A DNA stretch of 33,267 bases from Anaeromyces robustus (taxonomy: Eukaryota; Neocallimastigomycota; Neocallimastigomycetes; Neocallimastigales; Neocallimastigaceae), in the NCBI GenBank assembly GCA_002104895.1, contig MCFG01000329.1, forward strand, positions 47,501 through 80,767, given 5' to 3'. Under the pieces are notes generated by a model, which was not told where the DNA came from, did no database searches, and worked only from the letters and a program-made list of their open reading frames with translations. A program made the position numbers and the translations under genes. Positions 1 through 11,540 of the stretch are shown one piece after another; the first letter of the stretch is position 1, and each line of letters opens with the position of its first letter.

Positions 1-429
1 AAAATTAGAATAGATAAAAATAAAATATTTAATATTTAATAAGAATAAATTATATGTATAAAATATTAATGATAAGTATAGATATGAATAAATATATTTA
101 ATAAAAATAGATATGTATATAATAAGATATTGGAAAGATTATTAATATATATATATGTATCTTATGCTTAAAATAGTATTAAAATAATAATAATTTTTTT
201 TTTTTTTTCATTAAAAAATTTTAGTAATCAATATTAAAATTCATAATAGATTCTACATTTTTTAAATTGTTAATTTAATATTAAATTTTTTCATCATTAT
301 AATGAATAAAAAAAAAAAATTAAAAAGTTATAAACGTATATTTATTACGATTTATAACTTTATCTCTTTTTAATATAAATAGTAATTGAAAATTTATAAT
401 TTAATGTATTTGATATAATAGTAATAATA

Positions 430-516
<87 letters not shown>

Positions 517-674
517 GTAATAGTAATAATAATAATAATAGTAATAGTAATAATAATAATAGTACGAAAATAGGTATGAATATAGATATGAATATAGATA
601 TGGATATAAAATATAATATTAAAAATATATATATTATTATTATTATTACTGTTATTATTATTATTATTATCTTC
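1..674. other. Gene-free AT-rich flank downstream of the ABC transporter
   Basis: No supportable gene. The stretch is AT-rich sequence with short poly-T and poly-A runs, and it includes an imperfect AAT microsatellite close to the 3' end of the ABC transporter gene. An open frame crosses the microsatellite on the minus strand, but it encodes only homopolymeric Leu/Ile and is an artefact of the repeat. Confidence 0.7.
419..560. repeat. Imperfect AAT trinucleotide microsatellite
   Basis: A run of AAT units with scattered AGT interruptions. It lies just past the stop codon of the ABC transporter gene, probably in or near its 3' untranslated region. Confidence 0.9.
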
Positions 675-3022
675 TTATGAAGCATCAGCATCATCATCTG
701 AAATAATACTAAGGAATACTTCTTCTAAAGAAGATTGAGAAATACCCCAATCAATAATACCATATTTCTTTTTATTTTCTTCTAATAATCTAAATAATTT
801 TGTAATTAAACCTTGAGGAGGAATAAATTCATAAATACTTGTAGAAATTAAATCACGTACAACTTTATGTTGTTTAGGAATTACACTAGTAATAAATTCT
901 TTTAATTCTTGATAATATTCTGGTTGATTAGTATAAGAAAGTTTAAATCCACTACCATATAATTCTTTAAGACGTAATGGAGTAGCACAACAACGAAGAG
1001 TACCATGAGACATAATACCAATACGATGACATAAAACTTCAGCTTCTTCCATAGAATGAGTTGTAAGAATAATAGTTCTATTTTGACTAATTTCATTTAA
1101 AATACTCCAAATTAATCTTCTAACATCTGGATCAAGACCAGTAGTAGGTTCATCTAAAAATACTAATTTTGGATCACCAACTAAAGCAATAGCTATACTT
1201 AAACGACGTTTTTCACCTCCACTTAATCCATGAACTAAATTATCTCTAAAACTTTCTAATCCTACACTTGCCATACTTTCACGAACAGCTTCTTCTTCTT
1301 GTTCTTTTGGTATACCTTTTAATCTTGCATAAAATAAAAGATGTTCTAATACAGTTAAATCATCCCATAAAATATCATGTTGAGGACATATACCAATACG
1401 TTTATATACTTGATCCATATGTGTTTTAATATTAAAACCTGCTAATTTAGCATAACCACTAGTTGGGGTATAAACTCCTATAAGTGAATGAATAAGTGTA
1501 GTTTTACCTGCTCCATTTGGTCCTAATAAACCAAAAACAATACCTTCTTCTACAGCAAAAGTTACACTATGTACAGCAACATGTGGTTTACCTCTTTTTT
1601 CTCTTGGTGGATATTCCTTTCTTACATTCTTAATAACTAATGGACAATTACGATCATAATTACCTGAAAGTACACGATTTCTTTCTTCTTTAACATCATC
1701 ATCTTCTAAGATAGCTGCTTCTTCAGCTTCTTCTTTAGAATAGAATGGATAAAATTCATTTTTATTGGTTATTTCTCTTCCACTTTCATTATTATCATTA
1801 TCACTATTATTATTATCCTTATTTTTAATTTTTTGGAATAAATGTTTAATACGTTTGAAAATATTTAAATGCCAAGGTTGATGATTTCCATATTCTTGAG
1901 GAATAATAGAATTAAGGTATAAAGCTATAAATGAAAGAATAATGAAATCTACAATTAATATCATTGTTGTATTAAAAATTCTATTACCAGGAATAAAATT
2001 ATGTAATTGATAAGCTGGATTTGTTTTTGATACTGCTTCATTAGAAAGTTCTGTTAAGATATAATAAAAACCAAAAAGTGGCCATATGAAATAAGCATAG
2101 GAAGTTTTAAAAATATCAAATAAACTAAGACCAAAAACAATACTAAGTAATACAATTAAAAAGGATGCAATTAAAGCTGTTCCATTTCTTTTAAAGAAAA
2201 AGGATAATACAAAAGAAACAACGACTTGAATATTTGACCAAATAAAGAAAATAATTATTAATACCACAATAGATGTTCTTGTAAATAAATACATACCACA
2301 AATCATACCAGTAATAATGAAAAAGAACATTGAAATTAAACTTAAAATTAAATTGGTAATATAAACAAATATATAATAGATATAAGTGTTCATACCATTC
2401 ATATTCATCATTACTAAAAATCTTTCTTCCTTTTCTTTTACTAAACCAATAACAAAAATTGGAATTAAGAAACTAACTCCCCATGGGAATAAAATAAAAC
2501 CAATAAGACCTGCTAAATCAATAGGTAATTCTGAACTATATTTTTCTGGGAAGGATCTAAAACCTTGAGTTATTGAACTTGTATTATTTGTAATTTTTCG
2601 TAATACAGAATTTGTAAATTCAGTTAAGAAATACATTAATCTTTTTCCTCTACCAGGGAAAGACATATAAGGTTTTGTTGTACAAACCTCACATGACGAT
2701 AAACTTCTTAATCTTGAATAATCACCTACTGAAATTTCAACAGTATAATCTAATTTTTGTTCATTAATATCTTTATAATATATAACACCATATGGCATTA
2801 AATCAACACTTTTTTCAATAGCTTCATCTGAATCTTTAAAAACAGATAGATCAATTTGTTTTTTTTCTTCTTCAGTATAAGAATCAAAAGATGAATTTGA
2901 TATTATCTTATCTATTCTACAATATTTATAATATAAATAATATAAAATATAAAAGATATTATATAAATATATTTAGTTATTTAATTTATATTTTTTATAT
3001 ATAAAAAAATATATATAATTAA

Positions 3023-3077
<55 letters not shown>

Positions 3078-4841
3078 TAAATAAATTAAATGAATAGATA
3101 AATAATAATTAAATAAATAAACTAAATAAATTAATAAAATAATATTTTTATTAATTTATTTATTTAATTATTATTTATCCATTTATTTAATTTATTTATA
3201 ATATATTAAAATTTACTGCCTCTAAATATAAAAAAATAAATTAATTATTTAAATTAATTAAAAAAAATAAAAAATAAAAAATAAAAAAAAATAAAAAATA
3301 AAAAAAAAAATATAAATATAAATAAAATTTAATTTGATATTAATTTACACTGCCTTGAAGAAATAAAAAAATTAATAAATGAAACATATCAAAATTATTT
3401 CTGAATATCAATGGTTAAATCAATTTTTACAATATAAAAAAAAATAAAATACTATCTATTATATTTGATTAATATAGATTAAAATAACGTATTTACTGCC
3501 TTATAAATAAATAAAAAAAAACTATAATAATAAAAATAAAAATAAAAATAATAATAATAATAATAAATTATATAATTAAATAAAATTAAAATAATTAAAT
3601 AATTGATTAATAATAATAATAATAAAAATATAGTTAATAGTTACAATTCCATTCTTTGGGTAAGGAACTTATCTACACCATCGCCATTTTCAACTTCTAT
3701 AAGCTTAAAGTAAGGTAATCTTTCAAAAGTTATAGATGCTTCTCCATTTACATTAAATAATTCACTTAAATCCATGAAATAACGAGTAAAAGTATAATCT
3801 AAATAGCCATGATTGGTTAAATTATGATTATCAAAATTAAGTTCATTCATAGTAATATTGGAAGGTCCTTCATTACGTTCACCAATTAAAGCCTTTTCTG
3901 TAGAATTACCTTTATTAAATGCAACAAAACCCCAAGGACGTATCATATTATCTTTAATATAATTTAAATTAGCAGCTTCTCTTAATTGACTTAATTGGTC
4001 CAAATTAAATTCTTCTCTTTTTTTATTATTACTATTATTATTATCATTATCATTATCATTACCATTGTCATTGCCATTGCCATTACTATTGCCATTACCA
4101 TTATTTAAAAAATTTTTTAATTCACTATTATTACCATAAAGATTATAACCTCCTGACATTTCAGAAACTTTTTGTAATAAATTCATAATATAACGATAAT
4201 TACCAGAAGTATCTAAAGGAGGTGTGAAAAGAGTATCACGATTTATATTTTCATCATTATGATCTGGGATAATATCATAAGGAGCAGAAGCAAAGTAATC
4301 ATTAGTACCAAACCAATGTGAACAAGGTGAATTACCTGAAAATAAACCACCACCAACATAATGACAAATATGAACATCGGGTTCATCTTTTTTAAATTCC
4401 GGTTCGGAACTTGGTAAAACAAAATGACCATTAAATTCATTAGTACAATATTCATATTTTTCCGGTTTAATTAAATCTTTCAAAAAGTGTTCTACTAATA
4501 AACTAAGGAGAAAAGCTGTAAGAATCATCATAGTTGGACATGCTCTAAATGATATAGAAGAAAAATTTAGAAAATAGATATATATAAATAAAATACAAAT
4601 ATAAAAATAACAAAATTGATTATCTTACGCAACACAACCTAAATATAAAAAAAATTTAAAATGAAAAATATATATATATAATTATTAATAAAAAATTAAT
4701 ATAATATAATTATAAAAAAAAATATTATTACAAACTTACATAGATTGGTTTTCATTTGCCTTTTTTGATATGATAAAGTTTTTCTAAACTAATGTATATA
4801 TATATTGAAATAATTTTTTATTTTAGTATTTTTTATTATTA

Positions 4842-4875
<34 letters not shown>

Positions 4876-5297
4876 AAATATAATAAAATATATATAGAAT
4901 AGTTATATATAATTACCATAGCTCTTATCTGAAAACTCTTTCTTCTTTCTATTTTATTTTATCAAAAATATATATAATAATTAGAATTTGAATATTAAAC
5001 TATAACATATATAATATATATATATATATGTATGAATGTATGTATGTATATATTTAAATATATACCCGGAGGAAGAAAAGAAGTTCTAGTTGATGTTCTT
5101 GAAATTCCTGTTTTTACTCTTTTAACTTCGACAATATCCATTTCATTAGATTCATCAATTTTTATATTATTATTTTTTTCATCAGTAGTATTATTATTAA
5201 TAGAAGGAGTATATAAAGGTTCTGTTGAAATTCCTTCTATTTCAATTTCTTGACTTGAAAGTCCAAATTCTTCATTCATCCTCTGTAATTCAGCCAT
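675..5297 (-). CDS. ABCA-type ABC transporter, one NBD, six exons
   Basis: Model: exons 5297-5066, 4948-4917, 4788-4740, 4638-4629 (10 nt), 4544-3645 and 2916-675, giving 1154 residues with frame kept at every junction. The joined N-terminus reads SFQIRAM, then FRKTLSYQKRQMKTNL, then CCVAACPTMM, which is a cytosolic lead into TM1 (about residues 105-125). A large extracytoplasmic loop with Cys residues and an Asn/Gly-rich insert follows, then about six more membrane helices (about 540-745). The NBD has Walker A GPNGAGKTT (873-881), Q-loop CPQHD (918-922), signature LSGGEKRRLS (972-981), Walker B LVFLDEPTTGLD (992-1003) and the H-loop His in TTHSMEE (1026-1032). All ATPase residues are present, so it looks active. 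One TMD-NBD unit is about half of a full ABCA protein, so it probably dimerises. Family lipid transport is known; the substrate here is not visible. The weakest junction is 3645/2916, which uses donor GTAACT. Confidence 0.88.
3023..3075. repeat. AAT trinucleotide microsatellite inside an intron
   Basis: A nearly pure run of AAT units lying inside ABC transporter intron 5, directly next to the inverted repeat at 3076-3200. Confidence 0.9.
3076..3200. repeat. Long inverted repeat (foldback) inside intron 5
   Basis: The outer 46 bases of each arm pair with only two mismatches. After a 9-base extra segment in the left arm, nine more bases (TTAATAAAA/TTTTATTAA) pair around a short central loop. 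No coding capacity and no target-site duplication were recognised. It could be a small foldback element or a by-product of replication in AT-rich DNA. Confidence 0.8.
4629..4638 (-). other. 10-nt microexon of the ABC transporter gene
   Basis: The bases GTTGTGTTGC lie between an acceptor (ATTTAG) and a donor (GTAAGA). Together with one base from the exon before and one from the exon after, they encode C-C-V-A. This is exactly what is needed to join the RQMKTNL segment to ACPTMM with no frame change, and omitting it breaks the frame. Confidence 0.8.
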
Positions 5298-5642
5298 TTT
5301 TTTCTATTATTACAAACTATTTTCCCATTCAAATGTTGTTTATAATTTCTTAAAAAAAAAATAAATAAAAAAACTCTTTTTTTGAAAAAATATATTTTAT
5401 ATATTTATAATAATTTATATATGTTAAAATATATTACAATTATTATTACTATTATTACTATATTTTTATATATCAATTTTTTTTCTCTTCAAAATTTTTC
5501 AAAAAAAAAAAGAAAAAAAAAAATTAGTCAAAAAACAACCTTTTATATAAATTTATTTTAATATATTTTTTATTTCTTAATATTGTTGTTTATTTTTTAA
5601 TTATATAAACTAAGTTACATAAATAATAAAAAATTCATGATA

Positions 5643-5650
5643 TCACGTGA
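5643..5650. promoter_or_regulatory. TCACGTGA palindrome, E-box-like site
   Basis: A perfect 8-base palindrome containing CACGTG, about 350 bases upstream of the ABC transporter start. In other fungi this core is bound by bHLH factors of the Cbf1/Sre type. Use here is inference from motif and position; the only direct support is that a half-GC 8-mer stands out in such AT-rich DNA. Confidence 0.3.
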
Positions 5651-5765
5651 CTATATAATAATTTTATGAATTAATAATAAATAAAATCATAAAATTTTTT
5701 TTAATTATTTCAAGTTTATGAAATAAATATAATTATATAACAAAGCATAATAATATATAATGACC

Positions 5766-5802
5766 AACTCTTTCTCTTTATGTAATATAAAGAGAAAGAG
5801 TT
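5766..5802. repeat. Perfect 15-bp stem hairpin with T-run
   Basis: The arm AACTCTTTCTCTTTA and its exact reverse complement are separated by a 7-base loop (TGTAATA) and followed on the plus strand by a run of Ts. The shape resembles an intrinsic terminator but lies in an intergenic region of a eukaryote. Confidence 0.85.
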
Positions 5803-7083
5803 TTTTTTTATTATTCTTAAAATTATTAACTTAATGAATCATCTTATAATTATTAATATTTATAATTTTAAACATTAGCTATGAAAATGAAAAAATAGTT
5901 ATAATCATTATAATAATAATAATATTAATATTAATAGTTATAATAATAAAAAGTTATAATAATAATAATAAAAGATTTCTTAATTTTCTTAATTAGTCTT
6001 AAAATAATTATGAAAATTTTGAAACGTCAATTAAAATATATATATGAATCATTATTGTCTTTTTCATTATTCTTTATAAATATTAAATATTTTATTTTAA
6101 AAAACTTTATAAATTTATATTTTATATATATTTTATATTAAATTATTTAATAGTTATATATTCTATAATTCAAAAGAAATATTTTTTATTATTATATAAT
6201 TATTATATAAAATATAATAATATTTAAATATTTAAATACTTAAATTATATAATATTTAATGAATATAATATATAATTTCTTTAGATTATTTAATATATAA
6301 TTTATATATAATATATATACAATATTTCTATATGGATGTTTTGTTTTATATATACATTAAAAAAATAATAATAATATATTAAATCAATATATAAAATAAT
6401 ATTAAATTGAATATATTAATTACATATATTAAAATTTTAACATCCACAATTTTTAAAAACTTAAATAAAAATCCGATTTTAATTATTTTTAATTTGTTGT
6501 TGTTTATTACACAAAAATCTAATAAAAAAAAAAAACTGCACCCACAAATATAAAAAGTTATAATTATAATGTTAATATTATATAATAATATTCTTACTGA
6601 TCGTATATTTTAACATAAAATAAAAGATGTAATAAATCCTTTCGAATTAACTTAAATAATATAATAACTAAATTTTTATTTTTATTCTTATTTTTATTAT
6701 AATATTAAATATAATTCAAAATAAAATCAGTACTAATTAGCTATAAGATTAGTAAGCATAAAATAAATTAGATTTATATTTAATTTTTTTCTTTCTTTGA
6801 ATTATTATTATTCAATATTGTTATGGTTGAAAAGATAATAATAATAATAAAAAAAAATAAAAATAAAACAAATTAAAATAAAATAAAATAAAATAAAAAA
6901 TATATATATAATACCCTTTTTGTTATCCTTTTTTTTTTATAATTAAGGGAAAAATTATATTTGTATTTTTATATAATAATTACCAAAATAGTCAAAATTA
7001 CTAAATATTAAAAATTTTATTTATGACAGGTCATCTTAATTAATTAATAAAAAATTAATCTTGATTATTTCAAAATATTACTG

Positions 7084-7128
7084 TTTTTTTTTTTTTTTTT
7101 TTTTTTAACTTTTAATTCAATAACAATA

Positions 7129-7169
<41 letters not shown>
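7084..7169. repeat. Two long poly-T tracts
   Basis: Two T homopolymers, of about 22 and 37 bases, are separated by a short AT-rich spacer. The second ends directly at the left edge of the 54-nt palindrome. Confidence 0.9.
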
Positions 7170-7170
<1 letters not shown>

Positions 7171-7224
7171 TTATTTATGTTTATATCAATAATTATTTAT
7201 AATTATTGATATAAACATAAATAA
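7171..7224. repeat. 54-nt near-perfect palindrome
   Basis: Two 26-base arms are exact reverse complements around a central TT. It is non-coding, lies beside a poly-T tract and sits about 430 bases downstream of the Yop1-like stop codon. Confidence 0.88.
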
Positions 7225-7514
7225 TATATATCAACATAACTATATTATTGTTATATCATTAATTAGACACATATAATATTTCAAATATTATAATAATATT
7301 ATTATATATTTATTCTTAATATTTTTTATTTTTAATTTTTTATTTTTAATTTTATTTTATTTTTTTTTTTATTTATAATTTTGTTTTATTTTTATATAAT
7401 AAATTATTATTATTATAATTATGATTTTGTTTTATTTTATAATTAGTCAAACTTCGCAATTCATTTAATTATAAATTAAAATTTATTTAAACGATATAAA
7501 TATAAATGAAAATA

Positions 7515-7578
7515 AAACTTTTTTCTTATTGAAAGATACATATTTTAATATATGTACTTTTAATAAAAAAAAAGTTTT
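7515..7578. repeat. Imperfect foldback
   Basis: An outer stem (AAAACTTTTTT with its complement AAAAAAAGTTTT) and an inner stem built on TACATAT/ATATGTA form one imperfect hairpin of roughly 30 pairs. It lies about 80 bases beyond the Yop1-like stop codon, probably at the 3' end of that transcript. Confidence 0.55.
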
Positions 7579-7656
7579 AATTATAAATAATTATTGATTT
7601 ATTATAGGCATTTAATGGATATATATAATTTATAATTTATTTTTATTTTATTTAGC

Positions 7657-8509
7657 TTATTCAGTCTTGCTGTATAAGTTTTCAGCGTTCTTAACAGCAC
7701 TGTTAATGTGAGAATCAATTTTATCTTGATTTCTAAGAAGGTAAACCTTTACGAATTTTTCATAAAGAACTTCAGCACCTCTGAATTGTGGTAATGATAA
7801 CCATAAGGTGAAAATACTTTTAATGAAGTAGTAGAAAGAAATCCATCCAAGAATTTGGTCAGAGAAACATTCAATTAAGTGGAAGAAACCAAATACACAC
7901 CAGTATGTTAACCACTATTGAAAATAATAATATTTTATATAAATAATATAAAATTTTATAATTAATATTATATATTCATATTTATTTTATAAAATTTAAA
8001 ATAAATTTTTTTATATTTATTTTTTCTATAAAAAATATATATGAATAATTACTTGAGTATCATCAGTCTTATCTGTACTTTCAATAGCTTTGAATGAAGC
8101 ATATGCTGGGTAAACAAAAGCAATCTATTTGAAAAAAATATATTATTTTTAAAATAATATAATAATAAAATTAATATTTAGAATTTAGTATAAATAATCT
8201 TGTATTAGAAAAAATAAAATACCAAAAAAATAGATTATATATTTTTAATGTATGATTAAAATACAATAAAAATATAATCATTTTTATTTATTATTTTATA
8301 TTCATATATTTATTTTTAAGACTTACTAAAGTAGATAATAAATCACCGAAAATGTTGAAGAAAATAAAGACAGAAATAATGGCTGATAAACCAAGAGCAA
8401 TGTATGTCTTTAATTTTGGGATTTTTGATTTTTCATCTATGGTATTTAAGATAGCAACCTTCTTTAATTCTCTGTCAACTTGATCAACGTAGTAGTTTAC
8501 CTTATCCAT
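7657..8509 (-). CDS. YOP1: Yop1/REEP5 (DP1/TB2/HVA22) family ER-shaping protein
   Basis: Exons 8509-8327, 8124-8053 and 7914-7657 give 170 residues, close to the usual length of about 180. Both introns are phase 0 (donors GTAAGT and GTAATT). The joined protein has an N-terminal amphipathic region starting MDKVNYY, a first hydrophobic hairpin (about 35-75) ending IAFVYPAYASFKAIES, the family block TQWLTYWCVFGFFHLIE (about 85-101), a second hydrophobic hairpin (ISFYYFIKSIFTLWLSLP), and a C-terminal helix with AEVLYEKFVKVYLL. YPAYASFKAIES followed by the TYW block is the hallmark of the family, whose members bend tubular ER membranes with reticulons. The stop falls after NLYSKTE. The symbol follows fungal naming and is by homology only. 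Confidence 0.95.
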
Positions 8510-9742
8510 TTTTGATTTTATTTTTTTATATATATAGTTATATAGTTATTTATATTTGTTTATTAAATTTAGCTTTTTGCTGTTTTTTTTATTATTATTA
8601 TTTGTTTTAACTATTTTTTATAATTAATTTTTTTTTTATTTTTTAAATAAAAAAATGCTATTATTATTGTCAATGAAAAAATTTATTTTTTTTTTTTTTT
8701 AGACAACTAACAATTAAAGAAAAAAAAAATTTTTTTTATGAAGGGTCTTTTCTTTTCTCTTTTATACTTAATTTAAAAATTAAATTGTAATATTAATATT
8801 AATATAATAATACAATATATTACAATCGATAGATAATAAATTATATATATAAAATTTTAATAATTTAATTTTTTTTTTTTTTTTTTTTTTAATATTTATT
8901 TTTAAAAAAAATAAAAAAAAGCATGTAAAAATAAACATAATTAATTTTCTATAAAATATAAAAAATTAATTATTATAATTATAATAATTATAATTATAAT
9001 AATTAATATAAATATATGTATTATAAATATATTATATTATTATAATAAAATAAAATAAAATTAAATAAAATGAATCAATTCTATATTCCAAAAAAAAAAA
9101 AAAAATAAGATTTTCTTCCAATAATATTTAAATTTTAATCATTATTAATTCTATTATAATTATATAATTATATAATTATAATTATAAAAATAATAATAAA
9201 AGATTATATATAAAAATAATAATAAATAATAAATAATAATAAATAATAATAATTAAATTATTGTTTATTGTTTAAATTATATAAATAATTAATACTCATT
9301 AAATAATTAAATAATTGAATAAATAATTGAATAAATAAATAAATAAATAAATATATATTTAATACATACTTATATATTATTATATATTATATATATACAT
9401 TTATTATTTAATTATTTCAATATATAATATTTTAGTATGTATGTATAAATATATCAATTTACGGTTAATGACATAATTATCAAACTATTGAGATAATAAT
9501 AAATAATATATATTATAATACATTTTAATATATAATGATCATATATCTTATTTAATTATAAATTTATAATTAATAGCATGTAATTAAAAAAACTATAATT
9601 TTATTTATATTCTCTAAAATCAATACACCACATATATTAATAATACAATAATTATATATATTAAATTATATTGTTTTATATGTTATACATTTGAAGTTTA
9701 TTCATTATTAAACTTCATTATTTAGGAAAAATATTTATAATT

Positions 9743-9743
<1 letters not shown>

Positions 9744-9796
<53 letters not shown>
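9744..9796. repeat. ATT trinucleotide microsatellite
   Basis: An uninterrupted run of ATT units of about 50 bases in the gene-free desert. Confidence 0.9.
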
Positions 9797-9797
<1 letters not shown>

Positions 9798-10229
9798 AAA
9801 AATTCTATAATAATAAATAATAAATAATAATAAATATTAATTCAAAAGTTTTGACAAATTAAAATGAAAAATATAAAAACAAAAATAAAAATAAAAAAAA
9901 AAAAAAAAATAAAAATAAAAATAAATCTTATAATTAATATGAAATATAAAAATAATTAAACAATTATTAATAACTTTACTAAAATTACTGATAATAATCT
10001 AAAAAATATATAAATAACATTAATCAGTACATTTTTAATTGAGCATTATTGTTTTTTGTTGTTGTTGTCATATGAAAAAAAAATTACATTATAATTAATA
10101 GCTTACTATGAATATAATAAAACTATATTTTTTTTTTTGAAGACATTTTTATTCCATTTTTAAAGATAATAATTATAAATCAATGTAATATTGTTAATTT
10201 TACTAATAATATTCTCATAATAAATATTC

Positions 10230-10260
10230 ATTTAACCTACTTATTATTAATAGGTTAAAT
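10230..10260. repeat. Short 10-bp stem hairpin
   Basis: ATTTAACCTA and its exact complement TAGGTTAAAT flank an 11-base loop. It is non-coding and its function is unknown. Confidence 0.7.
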
Positions 10261-11490
10261 AGACCATAATCCTTTTCTATTCTAATAATAACTTTTCATT
10301 AATACTCCCATTTTTTTTATATAATGTTAAATAATACAAAAGGCATTAAAATTAATTAAAACAAATATATTTATATTTATCATAATAATATTAGAGGAAA
10401 AGGATAATATTAATTATTAATTATTAATTATTAATAGAAATATAAATAAATTTTAAAAAATAGTTTATTCTTCTTTTGATTTTCTATTACATATTAATTA
10501 AAATTTATAATAAAGTTTAAAATTAAGATTTGAAAAGAAATGAAAGCATTTATTAGTTAATCTATTAAAATGTTAATATACATTAATTCATTAAAAAAAT
10601 TCATATCAATATTAGATAATTTGTAATGATTATCTTTATATATCTATTTTTTTTTTACTATAGGATATTTTTTTTTTCGTAAAAAAAAAAGAAAAATAAA
10701 ACATTACAAAAGTATAATATTATATAATTATTATGATTAATATGATAAATGTTAATGATATAATAATATTATTAATAATAGGAATTATTAATTTTTAGTT
10801 AAAATAAATTATTTTCTTTTTTTAATTGTTTCATTTCATATTTAATCTTTTTTTTTTTTTTTTTTTTTTTTGTTATTATTAATATTTACAATTTTTAATT
10901 AATAATTAAAATAATCTAATTTTTAAAAATACACATCTTAAAAAAAAATATTATATTTAAAGAATAATTAAAAAATTATTAAATAAAATAAAATAAAATT
11001 TATATATGTCATTTTTTTTTTATATTTTTATATTTATTTAATATATTTAAGTTTTATTATCACAATATTATTTATATTAATTATGATATTGAGGTATGAC
11101 ACTTTTAAGGTTCAGAAAATTTTTAAATAAGGAGAGAATTTTGTTTTAATAAAATTTATTATATTTATTAATTATTTATTATATTTTTGAACTTAATTTT
11201 TGTCTACATTTTATATTAGATATTTTTAATTCTTTTTATACTTTTAAAATTATAATTATTTAATATTTGTATAATTATTTCTTTACCTTATTTTTAAGGA
11301 GAAAAATAAGGAGTTTATAATTATAACTAATATAAATAATTAATCACTATTTTCTATATTTTACCTAATGTTATAAAACTATAATTAATGTAAATAATAC
11401 ATTAATTTATGTATATAATAAAATAATTTTATAGATTTTATGTTCTTATATTATTAATTAATTTCTTAATAAATTTATGTATTGTAATAA

Positions 11491-11540
11491 AATTTAATAC
11501 GTATTAAATTATTATATAATTTACATTATATAATAATTTA
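11491..11540. repeat. Two overlapping perfect palindromes
   Basis: A 20-base perfect palindrome centred on TACGTA (11491-11510) overlaps a second hairpin (11505-11540) with 16-base arms and a TTAC loop. They share TAAATT, so only one of the two folds can form fully at a time. Confidence 0.8.

Larger units (their letters stand above)
2917..3644 (-). other. Intron 5 of the ABC transporter gene (728 nt, structured)
   Basis: This intron is far longer than the others in the same gene (about 85-130 nt). It holds an AAT microsatellite, a long inverted repeat, and three copies of a splice-like AG-GCA-GT signature. Direct splicing from 3645 to 2916 joins TT to A as a Leu codon and keeps the frame. 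Confidence 0.65.
5298..7656. other. Gene-free interval upstream of the ABC transporter
   Basis: No gene is supportable in this 2.4-kb interval between the ABC transporter start and the Yop1-like stop. It holds long poly-T tracts, a CACGTG-type palindrome, a 15-bp hairpin, a 54-nt palindrome and an imperfect foldback. The part nearest 5298 should contain the ABC transporter promoter, and the part nearest 7656 the 3' end of the Yop1-like transcript. Confidence 0.7.

Noticed and set aside
401-697. 98-codon open frame on the minus strand
   Set aside because: It translates the AAT microsatellite as poly-Leu and overlaps the end of the ABC transporter gene.
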